Assembly (NCBI GenBank): GCA_027943335.1
Contig: BSBK01005146.1
Span: 1,238,501-1,302,500 of the forward strand
Reading direction: 5' to 3'
From: Chamaecyparis obtusa
Lineage: Eukaryota; Streptophyta; Pinopsida; Cupressales; Cupressaceae
DNA length: 64,000 nt
Positions within the stretch are counted from its first letter, which is position 1. Every line of letters starts with the position of its first letter. Positions 1 through 13,383 of the stretch are shown here, piece after piece. The position numbers and the translations under genes are program-made. The notes beneath the pieces are model-generated. The model had not been told where the DNA came from and made no database searches. It was given only the letters and a program-made list of their open reading frames with translations.

Positions 1-1430
1 CTTCAAGCAATCTACCTAATTGACAAGCTGGTTCGTAAACATGGCTTTACAAGGTAGGATTTGCTAAGTTAAAAAGGCATTTAATCAAGATTTCATTCAA
101 AATGGACATTAAGTTTTCATCCCCCAAAATTAGGAGGCTTCCCACCACCGGTATATCAGAGTTTTGTGCAATCTCAAAGGACTACTCAAGGAAGTTTGAA
201 AGCTTAATATCCTTTTGTCACACACCCCATTAAGGATGCATGAATTTTATTTTATAGTGGGTTGGATTTTTGCAGCAAAGGAAAATGTATCCCACTTTGG
301 GTTGTCCCTCTCACTAGCCTCGTTAAGGAAAATCTTAGGAGGCGAGCCCACTAAAGATCTAGCATATTCATGAGTAAAGTAATAAAATGGATTTAAGAGA
401 TAGGTTTTTGGAATTTGATTCACCAAAAGGTGAAGAGTATATCCCTATCTATTCTTATTTCCCAAGCACTATTAACAATGTTTAATTTATCCAAACCCAC
501 TAACTAATGGGAATCGAGTATTTCTACTCTTTTCCACAAATAAGAGGTTGTTTGATTAAATGCTTGATTTTATCCTTTATGCTATGCTAGTTACTAGATT
601 TTAGCAAAATCACAAGGCTGCAATTTAAAGAAAAATTGACCAAGTTTGAGGCTTACCTCGATTTGTAGCTAGAAAAGGCTAGGAGCATTTTTGAGATATT
701 TTGTCATTATTTCACTAACCTAGTGGTGATCCTTCCCTCCTTTTTGCCTTCTCTCCAACAAGTTAGTCAACACAAACAAGCAAAATGAAGAAAACAAGAA
801 GAAAATTGAAATCTAAGCCTTATTTATCAAATTTGAGACAAATCAATTAAGGAAAGTAAATCCAATTTAATGAGGAAAATTTTGATTTGTATGCTTCTAC
901 AATTTTCAAATATTGTTCATATACCTCAGTTTCTTGTTGTAAATTTTCCAAAACTAGCTTGATGTTAGCTATGTTCTCCTTTTTTATTTGTTTGTCCAAT
1001 GCTTTATCCTCACTATTAAATCTAGTCTCTAGATTCTTGATTTTTTTATGACCTGTCATCCTACAGACACAGACAAATCATTTTCTGAAATTTATATTCT
1101 ATAAATTTGTAATTTAATTGAAAGCGCATCAGAACTAATTGAAAGCATTTTTAAATCAATTAAAAGCGATGTTAAAACTTTTAAATGCACTGAAGAAAAA
1201 TCTTGAAAGTGCTGAAACAAAAATTAAATGTGTTGTTTTAATAAGCAAAGGTGCCTAGAGAAAACATTAAATGCATTGCAGAACAATTCAAAAGCGCTCT
1301 GTAGTCAGGGCACATGCGCCGAAAGAATGATAGACAAGATGATAGAAGGATTAAAAGAACTGAAATACTATGCAAAGATGCACAACTTTACCATGGAAGC
1401 GTTGATTTAGACCTCGTACACGCTGCAGGA
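1..1430. other. AT-rich intergenic DNA, no supported gene
   Basis: I see no conserved motif, RNA gene or transposon domain here. A 70-codon open frame on the minus strand (847-1059) is lysine- and glutamate-rich. It has no recognisable family signature and no context, so I do not call it a gene. Confidence 0.5.
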
Positions 1431-1435
1431 AGGAG

Positions 1436-2431
1436 TGTACGCACTGTAGAAACTATTAAAAGCATTGCAAAACCTGAAAAACATAGAAAAACACAAGGAT
1501 TTGCAAGAAAAAAAATAATTTATCCAAATTGAAAATTAATGAGGCCTAATGCCCCATGGTGATCGCCATTTTGAATACTTTAAGAAGCATCTTCATAGGG
1601 TTAGTATTATCAATAAATGAAAATAAGAACTAAATTACCACAAATAGAAATCTAATTTAAGCAAATAATTAACAATTAAGCACTCTATGGACCTCTATTT
1701 AGGTTTTCTAATGCAAATTTCTCAACAAGCTTCCATTAGTGACAGTCCTAAAATGAGAATGAATGATAAAACAACTAAAAATTTTAATTCCAAATGAAAT
1801 TATCCTTAATTAGTCTTAGATTTTCCTTTCGAGCTATAAATTGCAAGAGGTTTGATGTTATTCTCAGATTTGTGGATGATTATTGCTTGAATTATGCCTT
1901 TCTTTTATAGATTTTGGCAAGGGTAGGGGGTGGAGTTGATTTGATCATGGTTGATTTGAGGTTTAGTCCATGGTTCCACCTTTGGAGACCATTTAAATAA
2001 ATTATCCCCAAAGCTTGGGAAAAGAGGACAAAATGGGTGGACAAGATTCTTTCTCCTTATGTGTGATGGAGATTCAATGTGAGCTTGATCCTTGAATCCT
2101 ATTGGTTGATGCATTTTCTCCCATTTGGTGGTTAAGGGAAAATTAGGATTTATTAATTGAATTTATTTAATATATTTAGCCATGTGTACCCCTTGAATGG
2201 GTTGATTTGATTTAAATGAACTATGCAATTAATTAGATTAATTACACAATTAATTGATTTAGCTTGATTTATTTGATTTGAATTGATTTTATGGGTTTTG
2301 ATTTTCAATTAAATTTGGATTATGGCTTGATTGTAATTTTGCTTTGATTTTAGCTTGATTTGATTTTATTGCCTTGATTTTGCCTTGGTTGCTCACATGA
2401 ATTAATATTGTCCATTTTTCAGGTGATTACA
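1436..2431 (-). repeat. Possible degenerate LTR, same family as the solo LTRs at 13636, 28579 and 58941
   Basis: Read on the minus strand, the right end starts TGTAATCACCTGAAAAATGG. This matches the starts of three better supported solo LTRs in the window (TGTAATCATCTAAAAATGG, TGTATGCACCCTAAAATGG, TGTAATACCCCAAAAATGGG). A minus-strand TATAAAAG lies near 1915, placed as in the other copies. The left end is a guess from a TGTACGCACT string near 1436. No target duplication is visible, so the left boundary is weak. Confidence 0.35.
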
Positions 2432-2433
2432 AA

Positions 2434-2760
2434 TGCCCCTCTTTGAATCGATGCACAAAGCATATCAGTTCAAAGAATGTCCTGATCATTTTGATGTGAA
2501 GTCCTGATTAGATTGATGTCTGATTTGATGATCAATAGAAGATACAAATTTTGATGATAGGATAGATACAATTTTGATTGATTTGAAGTCCTTAATGGTT
2601 GATCTGATGATAGGTTGTCTGATATGGTGCCTGATTTGATCTTATTTGATGTTTGATGCCCCTTTTGATTGATAAGCGAAACAAATTTTGATAAAAGACT
2701 AAGATTTGATTTGATGGTCATCCCCTGATTCATTGATTATGATGCCAGTTGTTATTGTCT
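2434..2760. repeat. TGAT-rich simple-sequence stretch
   Basis: The segment is dominated by irregular TGAT and TTGAT words (for example TGATTTGATG) with no clean period. It sits between two related strings, TCCATTTTTCAGGTGATTAC near 2412 and TCCATTTTTAGGTGATTA near 2776, which suggests a local duplication of the LTR end. No coding signal. Confidence 0.35.
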
Positions 2761-2799
2761 AAGTGTACAATCTTGTCCATTTTTAGGTGATTATAGTTA

Positions 2800-3808
2800 G
2801 ATCCTTGACTGATGATGGAGGATCACTTTGTGAAGATGGTTGAGTATTTTAGATTATGTGATAACATGTCCAAGATTACATGGAATGTTAGGTATGATTC
2901 TTATTGGTCAACTTGATCGATAATTCATGAAGAGGTGCATGAACCTATATAAGTGTAATATGTTTGACTTTTCTTTGTCAAATCAAGTGTGCGATGGATT
3001 TGGAGGCCGACATGAAGTTAAAATTACAATTATTAATTTGTAACATATTTAGGGTTTAATGATTGAGTGGGAATTATTTGTAATGTTGAAATTAAAATTT
3101 AATTTGTGTCTTAGCCAACCTAGTTAGTGAAATATGTATTTATATTGTAGTCAGTTGTATTTTGCAAGTGTGGAGATCATGAATGGTGTGTACAGTCAAG
3201 CCAGTAACTTATTTCCTACAAGAAGAAGAAAAAGTTAAAGTTGAGCTTAATTGGATCTGCACAAGGAAGGCATTGATCCTATTTTTAAGATCATTAATCT
3301 TGTTTTACCCTAACAGTTGCAGCAGGTCTAAATCCCTTAACTAGGTAGATCCTAACATATCTTTTTGTAAAATCCTTTAACAGGGTGACACTTTAGCTAG
3401 TGTTTCAAGTCCTCTCGCATGGCTACTCCTAACAAGGTAAAGATCCTAATAGGATAGAGGGAAATCCCTTAACTGAGTGTCTCTTAATAGTGTATGTTCT
3501 TAACCAAACATTATTGTAATCTTTTAACAAGGCTAAGCTCTTAACCAAACATGCTCTAGAAAAGTGCCATCCCCACCATGGTTTTTCCCAGCTTGGATTT
3601 CCATGATAAAAATACTAGTGTTATGTGTTGAATTTTTGTGGATTCTTATTTCTTGGTGTATATTTTATCAAAAGTAAAGGTTACTTATTGCATGCATGTG
3701 GTAAGGATTTGATGGATAAATTTTATCATATCAGATTTGTTTTTATTGGTAGAATATTGATTCACCCCCCCCCCCTCTATGTAATCTTAGGGCATGATTA
3801 TTCTAACA
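2800..3808 (+). repeat. Degenerate 5' LTR of a deleted copia element
   Basis: The stretch ends with the copia-type U5 layout seen repeatedly in this window: serial CCTTAAC/CCTAACA words, a CATCCCCACCATGG block, a C-run (3765-3774) and TTCTAACA at 3801-3808. It shares blocks with the LTR at 4407-5902, such as ATTTGGAGGCC and ACAAGAAGAAGAA followed by GAGCTTAATT. The left end cannot be placed. The two LTRs are clearly diverged, so the pairing is an inference. Confidence 0.5.
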
Positions 3809-3810
3809 TC

Positions 3811-4080
3811 AAAGAGAAGGTAAGTAAACTAGTAACTAGTTACTATGATAATACAAGTGCAATTAACATTTCAAATAATCTAATGATGCATTCTAAAACA
3901 AAACACAATGTAATCAAGTATCATTTTCTAAGAGAGAAAGTGTAGGAGAAAGAGGCTAAGCTGGAATATGTACCAACCAAGGAATAGATAGAAGATATAT
4001 TTACTATGACACCACCCAAGGATAATTTTGAGCATCTAAGAGGTAAGCTAGGGTTTATACCCCCATCTGAACAAAATTAA
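3811..4080 (+). pseudogene. Copia RNase H C-terminal fragment
   Basis: This is the last ~90 codons of a Ty1/copia polyprotein. The frame has YYDNTSAINISNN, the HSKTKH motif and YHFLREKV, then the family tail (IEDIFT, then PPKDNFEHLRGKLG), and stops at 4078-4080. Integrase, reverse transcriptase and most of RNase H are missing: coding sequence begins two bases after the upstream LTR end, where a primer-binding site should lie. Two in-frame TAG codons stand where the family normally has Gln (after REKV and after TKE). It is a dead remnant of an element deleted between its 5' LTR and RNase H. Confidence 0.85.
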
Positions 4081-4389
4081 GATGCTGTTGCAGCATCGAT
4101 CCCATGGATTTATATAATATTTTTCACTATGGATTGATGTTAAGGGGACTACTCCTTAGGGGGAGAAATTGGAGGAGAAGAAAAGTGTTGCATCAGAAGG
4201 TGACCTATGTTGTGTGGTGCATTTGGCATTATTATCAAAGGGGGAGAAGACTTGGGAGATGACTACAAAAAGAAGATTAAAGGGGACAAGAAGAAAAAAA
4301 GTTGTCAAGAGAAAAACATCAACTATGGGGAGTAATTTTTATCAGGAAGTTTTTTATGTTTCCATGATTATATTGTGGTATTTCCATTA

Positions 4390-4406
4390 ATGCCAAAGGG
4401 GGGTAT
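4390..4406 (+). other. Polypurine tract of the deleted copia element
   Basis: ATGCCAAAGGGGGGTAT lies immediately before the TGTTGGCAT start of the LTR. The same CCAT(C/T)AATGCCAAAGGGGG block precedes the 3' LTRs of the other copia-type elements here. It is the plus-strand primer site in reverse transcription. Confidence 0.65.
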
Positions 4407-5902
4407 TGTTGGCATAACTGATGCAGAGATTCTTGAGTGTTTTGTGGTATAGGTTTGATGATAGGAAGATTAGTTATTATTCTGTCATTGATGTCAACTT
4501 AGTGTTGTGTTTGTTAATAGTGTTCCTAATGTGATAATAAATATCTAGTATTGTGGAAGGAATTGGAGTGTGTGGTTCTTATGGGAGACTTGGAGATATC
4601 TCTAGATACTATATTTTGGATCACACAGGTTGGAAAAATGAATGGAGGGAGTTATGATTGATTGAAGGTTGATAGAGCATCCAGATGAATAGACAATGAC
4701 AAATAAAGAATGATTTGAGTGTTCTATCAAATCAGTGTAGATTCAAGTGTTGTGGTTCAATCAAAATTATCTTAACTATGCTATGACATTGATATCACAA
4801 CTACAAGATGAATGGAGTGCCGCAAGGCATACTTTAATAACCAGAAGATTACTTTGCATAGGATGGAATTTTTTTTTCCAATATTTGGTGTTATATCCTC
4901 AATAGGTGATGATGCAGTTGGTTGTAGTAAATCTTTTCATTTTCTAGGTGTCATGGTGACATGGTAGATTTGATTTGTAATGATGAGTTGGTCTCAAATT
5001 TTTCAAGGTGATCAAATTTATCAAGATTTGGAAAGCTTTTTGGAACAGTTAAGGATTTTGATCATTCTTGATCAAATTGATGTGTGGGTGAATTTGGAGG
5101 CCAACAAAAAATTTTAAATGCATTTTATTGTTTGGTAATATGTTTTGGCAGAATGGGGTGAATAAAAAAAGATTCAAATGGTGAAATTTAAATGTTATAC
5201 CTTTAGTTTAAGGTGGTGCCCACCCTAGTGAGTTAAAAAGATATTTATATTCAAATTGATGAATTGTAAAGTTGTAGATTGTGAATGTTGTGGTGAGGTT
5301 GAGAGAAGGGTGAAGATAGCCTACAAGAAGAAGAAGTTTGAGCTTAATTAGATCTATATTGGCAAAGGAGGAGTGATATTCTCAGTTCATTGTACTTGTT
5401 GAATCCTAATATGTTCTCCAAGAAAATCCCTTAACCAAGTAGATCCTAACAGGTCTTTAAATGAAATCCTATAACTAGATGGCTCTTTAATTAGGGTTCT
5501 AAATCCCTTAACTAGGTCACTCCTAACAAGTTAAAGCTCCTAACAGAGCTAGAGGTAAATCCTTTAACCAGGTGACTCCTAACAGGGTTTTTCTCCTAAT
5601 TAAAAGGGCATTTGTAAAGATCCTAACAGGGCTAAGCCTTTAATAGGGTATACTTCAAAAGAGTGGAAATATTTGTGGTACAAATTCCCATCATGGTTTT
5701 TCCCTCTAACAAAGGGTTTCCATGAGAAAAAGCCGGTGTTCTTGTGCTGCATGTTTGGATGGCTTCACTTATTTCATTGTTTATTGTTGGACAAGTTATA
5801 AGTAAATGAAAGTTGTCGAATGGTTAATGAAAAAAATAGAATTGATAGATTACTGATTCACCCCCCCCACTCTCAGTAATCTTGGACCTTATAATACTAA
5901 CA
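4407..5902 (+). repeat. 3' LTR of the deleted copia element
   Basis: Starts TGTTGGCATAACTGATGC directly after the polypurine tract and ends AATACTAACA, giving a 1496-bp LTR with TG...CA ends. The 3' half holds the tandem CCTTAACNAGG/CCTAACAGGG words, an ATCATGG block and a C-run (5861-5868) followed by CTCAGTAATCTTGG. This is the U5 architecture of every copia-type LTR in the window. No target duplication could be matched because the 5' end is unresolved. Confidence 0.8.
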
Positions 5903-8900
5903 ATTAGGGTATTCTTTTAAGTTTTGTTTATGTAATGTATGTTATTCTTTGAGAATTTGTATGGAAACCGTAGGAGAGAAATTATTTAAAGGAAACATCT
6001 ATGTTGTATATCTATTAAGGTTTTACAAAACTATTCAAATTTAGTTACATAAATTTTAACTGTATGGAGACATCCTTGATTATGAACTATGTGTATTGTA
6101 GATACCTGTATGTCAGGATATGTGCTTAAAAAAAATGTTTTTTAATTAGGGTTGTGATGAACCATGGTAGGGAATAACTTTCATTTTTTATGCCACCTTC
6201 AAAATCTAAACACACTTTCAGATACCCATTTGGACTTTATTTAACATTTATCAAAATTATATAGGGTTCATTTGTTTGAATAGAGTCTAACATTGACTAT
6301 TATAGTTAGACTAGGCCTATTTGAGATTGATCTTTCAATCTAAGACAAGAAAACAAGTATCCTTAACTTTTGAAAAATAAATAATTAAGAAAATCTCTTT
6401 TGTGAGATTGTAAATAAGTCTATTGTGGATTGTTTTACTAATTTTTATGAAGGTCCAATGATTCAAAAAAAAATAAGGTCTTTCTACGAAACTAGTAACC
6501 TTCATTCTTGAACAGGGTTGTTAGGGAGAATTACTTTTTGCATCATTTAAATGACCTTATCTTTAGGACTAGAAATAATGAAAAATATGTGAAATTAAAT
6601 TATCTTTCCATTGATATAAGTTTCAAATCTTTATCATTCAATATGAGTTTATACCATTCAAATTACCAAATGATCTACATAGAGGAAATACACAAAAAAA
6701 ACTCACTATTATAAAGTTTAAAATTATTATTAAATCTTATTAATTTAAAATTACTCAATTTGACAATTATTAAATAATTAATATAACTGATCTAATTAAT
6801 TTATAATCTAGTTTTAAATTTTAATTAATTAAGATCATAGGGATTCACTAAAACACCATATATTCTCCATGTGCGTACTTTATATTATTAGCTAAGTCAT
6901 CTATGACTTAAGAGTATTTTAATTTAATAAATATAATGATATTATATAACTAGAGTTAAATAAGATGTAAACTACATGCATGTCTTCTATCATGTGATCT
7001 TGGTGTTGTTAAGTGTCAGTGTGGGTAGGATGATACCCTAGGTGGGTTTTGTCTTCGAACATGTATTATCTTATTATTTTATCCCTTTTTTCTCTTTGGG
7101 TTTCATACTATGAAAAGTTCATAACCTATTTATGTCATGATTGATTTACTTTTTTTCATGTGTACATATGTGAGCGATGTCATGTGTTACCGAATCCTTG
7201 ATCTTAATGTTATTTAACCATAAGAGGTGACAACCAATATTGTGTTGATTTTTTATTTGTTCACTTGGTCACCTTGTTTCTTCTACTATGATTGTTCAAT
7301 GTTCTGAGTGATAGTATTTTTTATTATGATTCACTCCATGTTGGAGGGAGCTACTTTTGATACTAGTTATAATCATTGATCTTCTGATATGAGACTATAA
7401 GAGTTTGCAATTATTTTATTATGATATCCATTATGAGATGTATGATTTATTGGCATGTCCATTATGGGGTGGACGTTTTAGATCCTTGTACATGATGTGA
7501 TATTTATTATTATGCTCCATCATTTTACTATGGTGATCTTCATAAATTAATTATTAATGAGAAGTATTTTATGGTTTTGGTTTTTTCCTTCTCTTTATTT
7601 CTTTTGGTTGGAGCATTAGGGTAGGTTATCTAGGAGCATACAAGGGAAGTGGCTTGCAATAACCTGTCAAGGCCCACAAGTGGCTTCCAAGACAAGTTAT
7701 TGAAATTTAATTAACAAGTAATAACATAATACATTAAATGGAGTTTAAAATGAATTAATAAAACTTGTGTGCCTCACATGTACCTGAGTGCTAGTACAGG
7801 CTATGATGGAGTGTGAGATGATGCATTCTCATCTAGTGAGATGTCTTTCTCTGGCATAGTTTGTAACCTTATTTGTATGAGAGCTTTACTAGTTCTGCAT
7901 ATGGTCACTTTAGTGCCAAGGTCCAAAGATGATTCTAGGATGGGGCTCAAAGGTTAGACATATGTGATGACACTTCCCTATATATGTTCTAGGTTCCTAC
8001 ATGAGCATTTTGTATACCTAATTTATGTCTCAATCATTTATACTTAATTACCTTATAACCATTTATTACCATTTTATCCAATGCACCATTTGAATTAATC
8101 TTTCTTATTTGGTTGTTTCTTTGAGTTAGGATTGATGTTATCTCCTCAACACAGTGGGAGTGGGCCTTTTTTGGTTCCATGTGGTCATGTGGTAGTGATT
8201 ATTTTACCATTGAGATCTGACATTCATGTTATTTCCATTAGATAAACCTTGTTTCTACTTCTATCTTCTTATTCATTTCTTGGAAACTTTCATTTTTTTT
8301 TATCATGAGACATTATCATGTATTATATGACATATTGATATGTGAAATCTATTTAGGTGATGCATATTTATACTTGTATTGTATCATGACTTAATTCATT
8401 ATTGTGATCCATGCAATATGTGCAGTGAAATATGTACCATATATATGACATGATGTATCAATTATTTACTATTGATTGCACCTAGGTTTATGTTAATATG
8501 GTGAATGTATCTTGATTCTTTCTATTCAATGTATATGTTAGTCTCCATATTGATAGGTGTTCATTTCATTATGGTTAATTAAAGAATTAGGAATATTTGA
8601 TTTACAATTTAAAATGAACTTAAGATATATCATGTGGTTTTATTATGGTGGATCTTAGTAGTTTATTTAATGTAGTTAAAAGTAACTACATCTTGGAACC
8701 CTTGGGATAGTTAATTGAGTTTATGTATGTTATTATCATGTGTTAACATTGAAATATAGACATATGGTTGTACTTGCTTCCACATTTGTATTTTTTATAT
8801 ATGTTTAAACATTTTTTTAAAAAATTAATACATCAACTTAGTGTAAAGTTAGGTTAATTTCTCATGGGTTCCCTAGCAGGGCATTATATCTAGTATTAGA

Positions 8901-9900
8901 GCCCAAGTTTCTACACTGGGAACTCTAGAAAATTATATTCCCATTAGGTGTCTAGTTGTTAAACTTGAAACAAAAATATAGACACGTAACTCTTTTATAT
9001 TTGAGAACCTTTGTATTTTAGATAAAACATTATGTGTTGATTATCTCTTAGTTTATTTGAGATGTAGCCTTGTCTATTGCTTGTGATAGGTGAAATACCT
9101 ACTAAGGCTTGATCAGTTGCTAGAACCTATATTGCAACACTAGGATCTCTAGTTACAATTGTTTCACATGAAGTTGGTGATTGTCTATGAGAGTATTTTA
9201 TAGTAACTATGGTCATCCAACTCTAAATTGAAAAAAAAGAACACGGAGAGGAAATGTTGGAGCTTGGAGGTAAACCATTATGAATTTATTTTTCTTCCAT
9301 ATGATCGTTCCCCTTGCAAGAGATTGACAGTTCAGGAACCGGTCACCCAACTGGTCAGAAGATAAGAAGGTTAAGAAAATTATCGATGTTAAGGAAGTTT
9401 TTTGTGAGATGAAGAAGATTTGGATAAAGGCAGGAGAGATATAGAAAGAGGTCAAGTCATATGAAGAGAATTCACCATGCTCTGATGCAAAGGATTCATA
9501 TTCAAACTAAATCGATTTTGGACTTAGGGGGGATCACTTAAAGAAAAATATTTTACCGATCCCCCTGATTCAAGAGAGATAAGATCTATCTACATATTGA
9601 GATGTATATTGGTATTTTGGACAAGTCTAATGTTTTTTTAAGGTTATATATTTTTATGAGATGATCAGATTAAGTTGTAACAATTACAACTAGTCATATC
9701 CATTGAAAAAGATCCTACTAGTTATAAAGGCACTATTCAATCGTTGGAATGCATTGTTTTACCATTAAAGTGAAAAGACTATTTTCTAAAGGTTAAATAA
9801 GGTTAAAGTGAGTTCATATATCAATTTACTTATGCACATTTGTGAAGTTTATTAAGGTGATTTAAGACAACCATTTTGATTTTCTTACTAAGAAGTGATA
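5903..9900. other. AT-rich intergenic DNA with a possible LTR end near 8880
   Basis: No protein domain is recognisable in six frames. At 8893-8909 the string TAGTATTAGAGCCCAAG resembles a decayed tRNA-Met primer site and follows CAGGGCATTATAT, which could be an LTR end. No matching second LTR or polypurine tract was found, so this stays a suspicion. Short open frames at 6508 and 9213 look like chance. Confidence 0.4.
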
Positions 9901-9927
9901 AAGTGGTCACAAACCACAACCGGTGAA

Positions 9928-10073
9928 GCTAGAAGTATTTGTCTAGTTTGCGATAATATTTTGGTGTGATTTTTTAATTGAATCATGGAAAGAGTTGTAA
10001 GCTAGAAGTATTTATCTCATTCATGATAATATTTTGGTGTACTTTTTGAATTGAATCATGGAAAGAGTTGTGG
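9928..10073 (+). repeat. Two-copy tandem repeat, 73-bp period
   Basis: The stretch beginning GCTAGAAGTATTTGTCTAG at 9928 repeats at 10001 as GCTAGAAGTATTTATCTCA. Both copies run through GATAATATTTTGGTGT and end in GAATCATGGAAAGAGTTGT. The duplication lies just upstream of, and partly overlaps, the first conserved block of the unknown ORF of element A. Confidence 0.75.
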
Positions 10074-13000
10074 ATACCCCTATTTTGGTTAACATTATTG
10101 AAGAGCCACGACCCATATTCAATCTACATCTAATGAAGTCAAGAGAGAACGATAAGATGGGTTCCTTATCTTCCATAGAACTTGGATTTTTATTGATTGA
10201 GGACATATGATCATACGCTAATTGAGAAATTGATGAATTGGGAGTGGGTGTTATTAACAGTGAGTATGCATGATTGTGTGAGAATCATGTGTTGAAGAAT
10301 GAGTACAAGCATTTGAAGATGAAGGGTGTTGCCTATGCATTTGATATACCTAATGGATTTCATCACAAATAGATTTGATATGTTTTTATTCATGTGCATG
10401 ATCAATTTATGTGGTTGGATCGACCACACAAGATCATGAAGGAGATCATTCATAGAGTAACTATATTTTGAGCTACCGGTGTGTCATCTACACTAAGGAT
10501 GATTGCTACTAATTTGGTTACCCAGTTAACCAAATCTAAATCCAACTACCAAGATATGAAAATCAATTAAATAGAAGAAAAATAAGTTAGATTCACATCT
10601 ATGGTCATTAGATATAGAGTTTACCAATCTAGTCATTTGAACAGTGTGCCTGGTGGAGCAATTCATGCTTCCTACCGAATGGTGAAGTAGGATGTGATAT
10701 ATGATCTATGTGAGATGCTAAGGAGTCAATTCATGGTAAATATGGAAAAGATAAATAAGGATTAAAAAAAATCAATCAATTATGGATCTATCTTGGTATG
10801 TATCTTTTTCTATCTACAAAATCATTACCCTAGTAGAGGTGTAGTTCAATGGGCTACAAATAGACTAGTGTTAGTACAAATAAGTGAATTCATAAAAGAT
10901 TAGGAAATAACTTTGATAATGTTATGTGGGGTTACTTTAAGGATTTTCAAACCAAATGCATAAAAGAGAAAGAATCCCAACCGGTATTGTAGCTGAATAT
11001 AAAGAACATATCTATTTTCTTGTTGATATTGACACTTGTATTTTAAAAGTGGTGCAACCAAGAATAGCTTGAGTTCTTGGCATGGGTTATGAGGTAGACA
11101 GTGATATAGTGAGACTTCATGTAGTTTCACTTGTCTAGACCTCTATATTCTATTGTACCTAGGTTTGGAACATATGAAGAGGTTGTTCCTAAGATTTAAA
11201 TGTAACTAAAGAAACTGGTGATAGAGAGGAAGACAAGGAGAATAATTGACAAGCTGAAAAATATTGTTAAAAATATAGAATCTGGTACTCCTTCTACTAA
11301 AGATATTGATATTAATGAACCAACACAAGTTACTCCCATTACATTTGTAAAGTAAGAAGAGACACCATCAGTGGAGAAAACCTATAAGAGGAAGAAAGGA
11401 AAATCTAGTGAGACTAGTGAGGTCAGTAAGAAAAAAGATATAGCAGAAGATGATGAAGCCAAAACCAATTTAGACAAGGAAGTGAAGACATTAAAGGTGA
11501 GTAGCAAGAAATACCCTACTATTGATTTAATTTTCAAGGACATAATGGAGAGTGGTAGATTAGGTGGTGTTGCAAGAAGATATTAAATTTGTAGTGATGA
11601 AGACAAAAGAAAGTTAGAGGAGGAAATCATATGGAACCTACAAAAATCCTATAAAACTCCAAGTGAACTATGCCATGTCCTACCTAAAGAACTATTTAAA
11701 TCAATTGATGGAAGATTTAATGCAACACTTATGTTGGATAGAGATATTGTGGAGAGAACACTTATGCAAGTAACTTATGAGTTGAAGCTTGAGGATGCAA
11801 AGATAATGGTTGAAGCTTACCATCATAATTTTAAGATCAAAAACTAAGCTAGAAGAATACTTTTTGGTGAGGCACAAAGTTTTCATGATGAAACTATGGA
11901 GATATGGAGGAAAAAGATGCAATCACAGAAGGAAGTAGAACAAGAACAAAAGGAACTAGAAGGTACAAGTGAACAACAAAATGTTGATGAGCCAGATATT
12001 GAGCAAGTTAGTGACATATTTACTCCTAAAGAGATAATAGGTGATGATATTTATGATATCCATAAGCAAGTGCATGGCATTGAAGCATAAGATATTGGTC
12101 AAACTAGTGGAGATGAAGTACTAATTGAATATATTCCTATGGAAGAGGTTACACCAAAGGTATAGGTATAGTTTGAAGAACCGGTAACAAGACAAAAATT
12201 AGAAAATATTAAAGAGGTAGAGGATATAGTCTCAGTGCAAAGGAGATTGAGTTTAGGAGAAACAAGTGAAAAGAAGAAAATTAAACTAGTGACTGAAGAA
12301 GAAGAAGAAGAAGAAGAAGAATAAGAAGAATAAAAATAATAAAAAGAAGATGAATATATTCGAACTCCCATTAATATCACTAAATTTATCCTTAAGGAAT
12401 TACTTAAGTTTTCTAAAAATTTGATGCTAAAGGCACAAAGAGACAAGGCTAAAGAGAATAACAAGAAGGATAGAGTATTGAAGGTAGCTAGAGGTATTCT
12501 AGCAGGTTTAATTCCTAGTGCAAAATTTTACACAGATGGAATTGTTGATTAAGGCTATAGTTGATCAAACTTCTAACAGTGAGACTACAATAAAGAAGTT
12601 GGTAGAGTCTTATTATGACAAGAAAAGGATAGTAAAATTGGTGGAGAAGATTGCAAAAGATAAGGAGACACTTCCAGGACTAGTAATGGATGAAACTAAG
12701 GTCACACTAAAGGAAGTTGGTTAGTTACTAACTAAAGTGTCCAAACTTTAAGATTTCACCAAGGATTTGGAGGTAAGTAGAGAAGAAGCACAAAAGGAGC
12801 TTGACAACTTAGTTGACAAGTTTGATCCCATCACAAGCTTTGTAGTAGAATACAGTGCTAAAGTGAAATTTATTACACACAAGGTGAAGAAGTTTTAGAA
12901 AAAATAAGACAAGAGGGTCAGCACACTACTTGAGTTACAATCATCATTAGCCCCTACAATAGAGGTGATGCAACAAAATATGAATAATTTAGAAGCCATA

Positions 13001-13165
13001 GTTGGATTACCAAATATGAGTACTTTGGATGCCGTGGAGGAGTTGACATATGCTCTACATGGGTAGATCAATGTGATGTATCATTTGAAGAAGTCATGGG
13101 AGATATCATTGTAGATAAAAAAGAAAAACTTCAAAGATGTATTTTACATAATGTGATAGTAGTAT
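10030..13165 (+). pseudogene. Element A: long decayed ORF of unknown function inside a non-autonomous copia-type element
   Basis: I do not recognise this protein. Pieces of one reading frame, broken by stops and shifts, run for about 3 kb and end before a copia polypurine tract and 3' LTR. Near the start (10070-10330) are DTPILVNI, KSREND, EIDELG and LCENHVL. Near 10910-11110 are WGYFKDFQ, YKEHIYFLVDIDTC and MGYEVD. Further on it is Lys/Glu-rich with likely coiled coils (11371-11586, 11896-12090, 12518-12724, 12760-13090) and a Glu run at 12297-12320. Element B carries the same order of motifs. No zinc knuckle, protease, integrase or polymerase is present. Several stops are TAG or TGA where Gln, Arg or Trp would fit. 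It may be a structural or gag-substitute protein, or a captured host gene. Confidence 0.6.
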
Positions 13166-13361
13166 GCTATTCATTTAAACTCATTTCCATTTGTAAACCT
13201 TTGTCATTGTTGAAAAAAGGGGGAGTGTAGGGATTGGTGAGAATGTTTATTTGATTTTAAGATGTATAGTGTCATGGGGAGTCATTCAATATATATGTTT
13301 CTTCTCTTATCAGTGTTAATATGAATTTGGGGAGATAGACATATTTTTACCCAATATTTTC

Positions 13362-13383
13362 CATCAATGACAAAGGGGGAGAT
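13362..13383 (+). other. Polypurine tract of element A
   Basis: CCATCAATGACAAAGGGGGA followed by GAT abuts the TGTTGGCATTG start of the LTR. It matches the tract of copia-1 and copia-2, so element A is copia-like in its cis signals although its gene is not. Confidence 0.7.

Noticed and set aside
7446..7900. Possible LTR starts (TTGGCATG, CTGGCATAG) for element A
   Set aside because: No polypurine tract, no duplicate and no matching second LTR.
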